Assembly (NCBI GenBank): GCA_002104905.1
Contig: MCFE01000530.1
Span: forward strand, 1 to 61,688
Origin: Basidiobolus meristosporus CBS 931.73
Lineage: Eukaryota; Basidiobolomycota; Basidiobolomycetes; Basidiobolales; Basidiobolaceae
Reading direction: 5' to 3'
DNA: 61,688 nucleotides
Under the pieces are notes generated by a model that ran no database searches, had not been told where the DNA came from, and saw only the letters and a list, made by a program, of their open reading frames with translations. The translations under genes were made by a program, and so were the position numbers. Positions 55,936 to 61,688 of the stretch are shown in pieces (the first letter of the stretch is position 1; every line of letters begins with the position of its first letter).

Positions 55936-56464
55936 CGCAGGTCAGGTTCCACGGCATTGGCCCTCATGACAAAGGCAATGAGCTACCCTTAATCAAGTAG
56001 AGATATTTGGAATACAATTGGGTCTGTAGCAAAGATTGACGGGAGTTTGATGGATCAAATATTCATATCTCAGTGTTGTTCACGCATCTGATAGATCATG
56101 ACCTGCGAAAAAGCTTTGGATTGTATTGTTGCTGCGACGAATATATGGAGAAGTAATACACCAGACAATTACCGCCAGTACTAAGCCTGACATTCAAATA
56201 GCGTGGCTACTCACAATAACAGTAAGATTAGCTAACATGTCATATTATGAATAGTCTCTGAAAGGTGGTGTAGGAGTGATTAGCAGAGCAAGTACAAGAA
56301 TCTTTTGGCTCTCATTATGGACCTAACGTTTCCGGTGTGTACTGTCAGTATAATGGGTTCATTCAAAGGGTAATAGTACATATAATTGGTGGCTGTGGAC
56401 AGCCTAACAATAAAGCGGAACCAAAAACTCTAGCCTAGAGGTGGGAGCTGCAGCGTCCAAGTGA
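55936..56464. other. Unresolved DNA between units
   Basis: No gene seen. By position it should be the promoter and 5' part of a lost PBP-like gene, but I recognise no repeat block. Confidence 0.35.
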
Positions 56465-56560
56465 TTCTATTTTCCACTGGATGCATAAATACCAGTGATG
56501 GTCTTGGCTCTTGCAATACAAACTCAGCCCTTATTTAATTCGGATTAGCTAGGCTAGTAT
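56465..56560 (+). pseudogene. PBP-like remnant (3' end only)
   Basis: TATTTTCCACTGGATGC matches the FHWMR site of the PBP-like genes. It is followed at once by a relic of the tail (AACTCAGCCCTTATTT..TTCGGATTAGCT, compare NSALVYFGLA). About 100 bp remain. It implies a seventh unit between genes 4 and 5. Confidence 0.65.
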
Positions 56561-56754
56561 ATTTCAAATATTCTCTGTACGGGCTATTACTTTATGTAAC
56601 CTATATGTCAAAGGTAATCTAACAACATTTCATGATTTAATTTCGAGAATCGTCTTTGTTCTTTGATCCGAGATAGATATGTGTGGATGTATGGATGCCG
56701 CACTACCAGCATGATGAAAGGAACATCACAAGTGTGTAGTGAAATGACTGGTTC
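56561..56754. other. Noncoding DNA between remnants
   Basis: It corresponds to the 3'-3' spacer of the duplicated unit. No gene. Confidence 0.4.
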
Positions 56755-57266
56755 ATTTATTTATGAAATCAGCAGTCCTAGTCGTAGCTCCCGCCATATC
56801 TTCTACCTCCCCACCGACTATACCCACCATATCTCCCAGTATTCACGTCTCCAGCGACCATAATTGCCCCCAAAGCTCAGCTTCCTCGGGGTTGATCTCA
56901 GAAATACCCTCACCCTCACCTTCATCTCCACCTTTGCTGCCTATAGTGGGATCCTTTGGATCGGAGGCAGTACCAGTCTTCACCTCATCTACGTCAAGCA
57001 TGTTCGAGAGTGGGGTATACTCCTTCTTTTGCATGCTGTTTGTCATCTGCTGGAGAATAAGGTCCATGATCCTTGATGCGTCTTCCCTCTTGTTTGACTT
57101 GAACTCCCGGATGGTATATCCATCATCGCGATTCTGTGCTGAGCAAAGGGACTCGCTGAAGGGCCACCTTTCTGAGGGAAGCTGGGTCAGTGGTAGACTG
57201 CAGCTGAGCGCCCATGACCAGTATGGCTAGTAGAATAGAGAATGGGCTTGCTAGTTGGCTGATCAT
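56755..57266 (-). pseudogene. Small secreted protein pseudogene (unit 6)
   Basis: Nearly full length. The start MISQLASPFSILLAILVMGA is intact. The frame shifts after TDPASLRKVAL and returns in IMDLILQQMTNSMQKKEYTP, running through the acidic region to EEAELWGQLW, where another indel breaks the Gly/Tyr tail. It is the best preserved of the dead copies. Confidence 0.85.
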
Positions 57267-58129
57267 ATCCCAGTTCGAGTTCTGAGGCATTAGTTTAAAG
57301 CAGAACAAACTTTTGTTATAGCACTAGAATATATCATATGGTTTGATAAGCCTAGTCAGTTTAATGAAAACGGTATATGATCCCTAGCGAGCTACTCTGG
57401 ATCAGGCAATTCTCTGGTGTAAAGAGGAGTGACGGTTTTCCGATGAATTCGTTGTTTTCTATTCAATATACCAGCGTTTTATCACACGATCCTGTCTTTA
57501 TGATGAGTATATGATCAGACTAAGGATTCAGATATTTGTTATACGTACAATTGGATATAAAGAACTCGAAATGGTAACTGTTGGCAAAAATTTAGGCCAA
57601 AAATCGTGGTCAAATATACTGTCTCCACAGGATACTTTGTGTGTGACTATACACTGGAATATTGTTCTATCTGACCAACCAATTACCTATTATTTGGAAA
57701 AGCGATGTCAAGCACCAATCTACCATATTGAGATTGTTTGGTATTCACCAGTGATAGTGATGTAATTACTGCAACATCACCGATAAGGAATGGAAGCAAC
57801 ATTGTTACATACAGAGCGTTCCATGCCTCGTGGTAAATGATCTTGTGTAACTAACTTGAGCACAATAGTTGGTGTGATCTATCCTATTTTGCGCGATAGC
57901 TCTGGGTAAACTATTGCAACACCACTGACAAGGAGTGGAAGTAACACTGTTACATACGAATGTTCGATGCCTCGAAGTATAGGAATTCGTGTAACTAGTT
58001 TGTGCATAATAGTGGGTGTGATCTATCCTATTTTGTGCCATGGTTCTGGATGATCAGCCAATATGTTCGAATGTACGATGGCCAGTTATTATTTGAGTGT
58101 GCAGCACGAAACATCCAACATCAATACAC
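57267..58129. promoter_or_regulatory. Divergent promoter of PBP-like gene 5
   Basis: It carries direct-repeat blocks at about 57707-57890 and, shortened, about 57905-58030. The TATA-like motif is changed to TATTTGAG (about 58090) while the CCAAT region (GATCAGCCAATATGTTCGAA) is kept. Confidence 0.5.
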
Positions 58130-59567
58130 ATGCGTTGCTTTAGCTTTTACACTCTTACTTTCCTCGGCCTTACTGCTGTCTCCTGTGAGGTACTCACCTC
58201 CAACATCGTAGATCCATCCTTCAGGGTGGAGAATTACGACCCAGCCACCGACTATTTCCCAGACAAAGTCACATGTACGAGTCACTTCATCTGTATTCAC
58301 ACTAAGATGGCTTACTAATGCATTCCGTTCGCTTAGTCAATAATGAAACAGAGAGCCGTATCGAATACAGAATGAATTGGAAGTATGTGCAGCTTTCACC
58401 GACTAATAGGTACATCCTCTACCAGCGCGGGACTCCTCAGCCGGAACGTGTCAGCAAGTATGACAAGTTCTTCGAAATCCCGCTGAATCGAGTGAGCATT
58501 GCAAATTCGACCGCGGCTAGCTTTTTAGATGTGAGTTACCATTGATGGCTCATTTGATAACATCGATTTGGTAGCAATTTCTGACATGCTTATTCTAGAT
58601 GCTTGGCCTAGGTGAACGTATCGTATCTGTCGAGCCACAATACTTTACATCCCCGTGTATTGCCAACAACAATTCAGGGTCAAATGTTGGAGCCTACTTT
58701 GCCCCAGGTGTAAATGCTGATAGGAACGATACCATCAACATCTATGAGTTGACGATGTCCAGGCCACTCACGAGGTCGGATTTGCTCAAGACTTATTCGG
58801 TTTTCTTTAACCTGGAGAAGACCGCCAACAAGATCACACAGGACATTGAGGGCAACTATAACTGCGTCAAGAGCGAGGTACAGTCGATGACGGCTAAGAC
58901 AACGCCAAAGATTGCTTGGGTCTATATAATCGATTATTTAACCTCAAGAATATCATACGTTCTCTACACTCCAAACTACCTACACTATCTGATGCGGGAT
59001 AGTGGCGCACAATCAATAATAGAGTTTGAGGAAAACAATGGTATTTCAGCTTTTGGGAATCCATTGAATGAAGTCCTAGAAGTCATCAAGGATGCAGACA
59101 TCTTAGTAGATATGTCAAGTTTCATTCACCTGAACATTACCTATCCTAAGGTTGATGAGGTACTGCACCTGTACAACCTGTCTGTGGCTGACACACAATA
59201 CAAGTTCATCAGCAACAAGGCAGTATACCGCGTAGACAGAACCCAAACCAAGAGCGGCGATGCCGATTGGTTCTTCAATGCTGTTGTGATGGCTGATGCT
59301 GCACTCCAGGACACAGTGAATATGGTCCACCCTGGCTTCAAGAGTAACTACACTTTCCACTGGATGCGTAACCTTTTCGATGGTGAGAAGCTGAACGGTA
59401 CGCAGCAAGGCACTTGTATCGATCCTAAGGCGTCACTTGCAAATGTGGCATACAAGTGTGACGCCAAGATCAAGACTGATACCAACGATGGGGTTAGCCT
59501 TTTCAGTCCCAGCTCAGCTCTTGTTTACTTCGGGTTGGCTTCTGTTGTAGCTGCCTATTTGGGCTAG
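58130..59567 (+). CDS. GPI-anchored PBP-like protein 5
   Basis: Exons 58130-58274, 58337-58530, 58599-59567; 435 residues; the same splice phases as gene 1. Exon 1 is identical to gene 2 over nearly its full length. Exon 3 starts with its own variant (SGSNVGAYFAPGVNADRNDT, ELTMSRPLTRSDLLKT) and has a distinct variable window (DYLTSRISYVLYTPNYLHYL). The last 140 residues return to near identity with copies 1 and 2, including the normal tail SPSSALVYFGLASVVAAYLG. An intact gene by all visible criteria. Confidence 0.82.
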
Positions 59568-59774
59568 TGCATTACACATCACCAATATAGCAACTATTAC
59601 TGTAGGTAACCGGTTATAATCGAAGGCAATCTCATAAATAATTTTATATCGTAACATTATGGCGATCTCATTGATTTCACGATCTGGATTCAAGTCTTGT
59701 CATTATGCACAGTTCTGAGCTAGATTAGTGTGTGCGTGTTGGGGACAAGTATCACAGCGATATGAAATTACTGA
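59568..59774. other. 3' flank of PBP-like gene 5
   Basis: Noncoding, homologous to the flank of gene 1 (CTCATTGATTTCACGATCTG). Confidence 0.5.
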
Positions 59775-60035
59775 TTCATTTATTTATCAAACAGGTAGTC
59801 CCAGTTGTAGTACCAGCCGTATCTCCCAAAACGTCCTCGAGCCTAGTAATCATGATTTCACTTAGTAACCTATCCATAGCGTTTGTGCTGGTCTGAGTGA
59901 TTCGGTGAATGTCAACCTAATAGCAATGTTGCTGAGAGGAGGTGGACCAATGGTGAAATGTAATTTTGCACCCATTGTCATGGTTACCATTGAGAGTGTG
60001 AATGGGATTGCTAGTTCTCGGATTATGTACTTGCT
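59775..60035 (-). pseudogene. Small secreted protein pseudogene (unit 7)
   Basis: A short, collapsed copy. The signal region is recognisable on the minus strand (PFTLSMVTMTMGAKLHF), then the ESLRPAQT segment, and the end of the gene (ACTACAACTGGGACTACC-like, near 59800). The middle, including KKEDASRIM, is deleted. Confidence 0.7.
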
Positions 60036-60800
60036 AGGGTTCAGCCGTATCTATCAAGAGGCTTTATGTTGGGATGGGAGCACCTCTTGATGCTTAGTTA
60101 GCGGGGAAGGATTAATGAGATGGCACATATGTCATACCGGAAGGCATATTATCAGAGCTTTTCTTCTAAGCTGAGGTATACTATGATTTGAGTTGAGGGG
60201 AGTAAAATAAGTCTAACGGGTAGGCTTGTACGTAGTCTTTCCTGAGGTATAAAGAGCCAGAGTCGTTATAAATATCAGCAAAAGCCCCAGTAGTCGCAGA
60301 GGGCCACAGCTAGTGTATATATAAGTTCAGATATGCAAGTAGACGTTTATCTAGATGAAGGCTGTAAGCTATACTACAAATCGTTTTCACCCAAGGCAAT
60401 GGCTATAATATTCATCCAATCTATCTCATTAACTGTCAGCTTTTTGGAAGTTGTTCCTCGGTGCAGTGAATTGATTTTCCATAGATGGTTATTTGACATC
60501 CACGAATGGTGCTTGCAAGATTTGTAGCCCCAATTGGCTCGTAAAGAAACGTATCTAACTTGTTTCATCACATCATCAACGGAATCTATCCTAATTAGTG
60601 GGATGTTTCCGGTGGACCAACTAATGTGTTCCAATGTGTAAATGGCCAGATGATATATCTTGCTACTTGTGTAAGTAATTTGATCACAATAGTTAGTGCC
60701 CTATTTGTCCATATTTTTGGATGATCAGCCAATGTGTTCGAATGTACAATGGCCAGATATTATTTAAGTGTGCATCACGAAACATCCAACATCAATACAC
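60036..60800. promoter_or_regulatory. Promoter region of PBP-like gene 6
   Basis: Mostly unrelated to the other unit promoters. The last 90 bp return to the conserved block (GATGATCAGCCAATGTGTTC, then TATTATTTAAGTGTGCA) directly before the ATG. No intact direct-repeat block is seen, and no gene. Confidence 0.45.
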
Positions 60801-61688
60801 ATGCGTTGCTTCAGCATTTGCACTCTTACTTTCCTCGGCCTTACTGCTGTCTCTTGTGAGGTACTCACCTCGAACATCGTAGATCCATCATTCACAGTAG
60901 AGAATTATGACCCAGCCACCGACTATTTCCCAGACAAAGTCACATGTATGAGCCATTTCATTCGTAGCAGCACTACGAGAGCTTACTGATCATTTCTGTT
61001 CGTTTAGTTAATATCGAAACCGAGCGTAGTATTGAATACAGAATGAACTGGAAGTACGTGCAGCTTTCAAGTACTGATAAATATATCCTCTACCAGCGCG
61101 GGACTCCTCAGCCGCAACGTATCAGCCAATACGACAAGTTCTTTGAAATCCCACTGAATAGAGTGGGTAATGTTGGCCCTACAGAAGCTAGCTATCTAGA
61201 TGTAAGTTTCCACGGTTGGCTAATTTCATAAAGGTGATACAGAGGCGTATTCTAACTCATGGCTCATTCAAGACGCTTGGTCTAGTTGAGCGTATCGTAT
61301 CTGCCTATCCACAGTACTTTACGTCTCCATGCATTGCCAACAACAGTTTTGACGAGAATGTTGATGCCTACTTTACCCCAGACATAGATGTTGATGGAAA
61401 CAAAACCATCAACATCTATGAGGAGGTAACCGCCAGTCCACTTACGAAATCAGACCTACTCAAGGTTTATTCAGTCTTCTTCAACCTGGAGAGGGTTGCC
61501 AACAATGTCACACAAAGCATTCACGACAATTATGACTGTATCAAAAACGAGGTACAGTTGATGGCGGACAAAACCACGCCAAAGGGTTGCTTGGGTCTAT
61601 TTGATCGATGCTATCGACGCAATATCCTATATGCACTGCACTCCTGGCTACTTAAGTCATTTGATGCAGGATAGTGGCGCTCAATTGA
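60801..61688 (+). pseudogene. PBP-like gene 6, frameshifted, cut by window end
   Basis: Exons 60801-60945 and 61008-61201 are normal. Exon 3 begins 61273 (TLGLVERIVSAYPQYF). At about 61583, CCAAAGGGTTGCTTGG stands for CCAAAGATTGCTTGG, one base more, which shifts the frame and leads to a stop at 61674. In the shifted frame the family sequence continues (VAWVYLIDAIDAISYMHCTP, then YLSHLMQDSGAQL) to the window end. Either a young pseudogene or a sequencing error; the rest lies outside the window. Confidence 0.75.

Noticed and set aside
45862-61688. Recent transfer of the PBP-like genes from bacteria
   Set aside because: Introns, fungal signal peptides, GPI tails and base composition like the neighbours argue against a recent transfer; an ancient one cannot be judged here.
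1-61688. tRNA, rRNA or CRISPR features
   Set aside because: None recognised by eye on either strand; a covariance-model search would be needed to exclude a tRNA.

Overview
The window is nuclear DNA of a filamentous fungus. Most genes are split by short GT-AG introns (52-72 bp). It carries fungus-typical genes (a PacC/RIM101-type zinc-finger factor, TVP18, a metacaspase, a CPD1-type cyclic phosphodiesterase, a DUF1769 protein) and fungal Ty1/copia and Ty3/gypsy retrotransposons. An INPP4-type inositol phosphatase and GPI-anchored periplasmic-binding-protein-like proteins are unusual for common Dikarya. I lean towards an early-diverging or otherwise unusual lineage, but I cannot fix the phylum from sequence alone.

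Region 1 (1-24.2 kb) is a transposon graveyard, AT-rich and almost without CpG. It holds a candidate DNA transposon with a DDE_Tnp_4 transposase (about 1718-5115). Next is a three-layer nest on the minus strand: a copia-type LTR (5284-16541) split by a copia element (5507-16410, 5-bp target duplication ATAAT), itself split by a gypsy element (8295-15450, target duplication GCGC). A 1.4-kb fold-back element (16582-18015) follows, with a solo LTR inside it (16625-17320, target duplication AGTGC). The block ends with further copia pieces and a LINE reverse-transcriptase fragment.

Region 2 (24.7-46.4 kb) is CpG-rich and gene-dense. In order: a small secreted Gly/Tyr/Arg-rich protein (+), an unknown 491-aa protein (+), a DUF1769 protein (+), a cyclic phosphodiesterase (-), a histidine-phosphatase-family protein (-), a metacaspase (-), an acidic RRM-like protein (-), PacC/RIM101 (+), an inositol-3,4-bisphosphate 4-phosphatase (+), an unknown multi-pass membrane protein (+), TVP18 (+), and a second copy of the small secreted protein (-). 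I worked out exon structures by hand from reading frame and splice sites.

Region 3 (45.8 kb to the end) is an expanded array of a divergent gene pair. Each unit has a minus-strand copy of the small secreted protein and a plus-strand three-exon gene for a roughly 435-aa protein. That protein has a signal peptide, a TroA/FepB-like substrate-binding fold and a GPI-anchor tail. Seven binding-protein loci are visible: two intact with a normal tail, two with altered C-termini, one frameshifted and cut by the window end, one internally deleted and one reduced to a remnant. Of the small-secreted-protein copies in the array only the first is intact. The co-duplication of an extracellular binding protein with a divergently transcribed cationic peptide precursor is the most interesting feature of the window.
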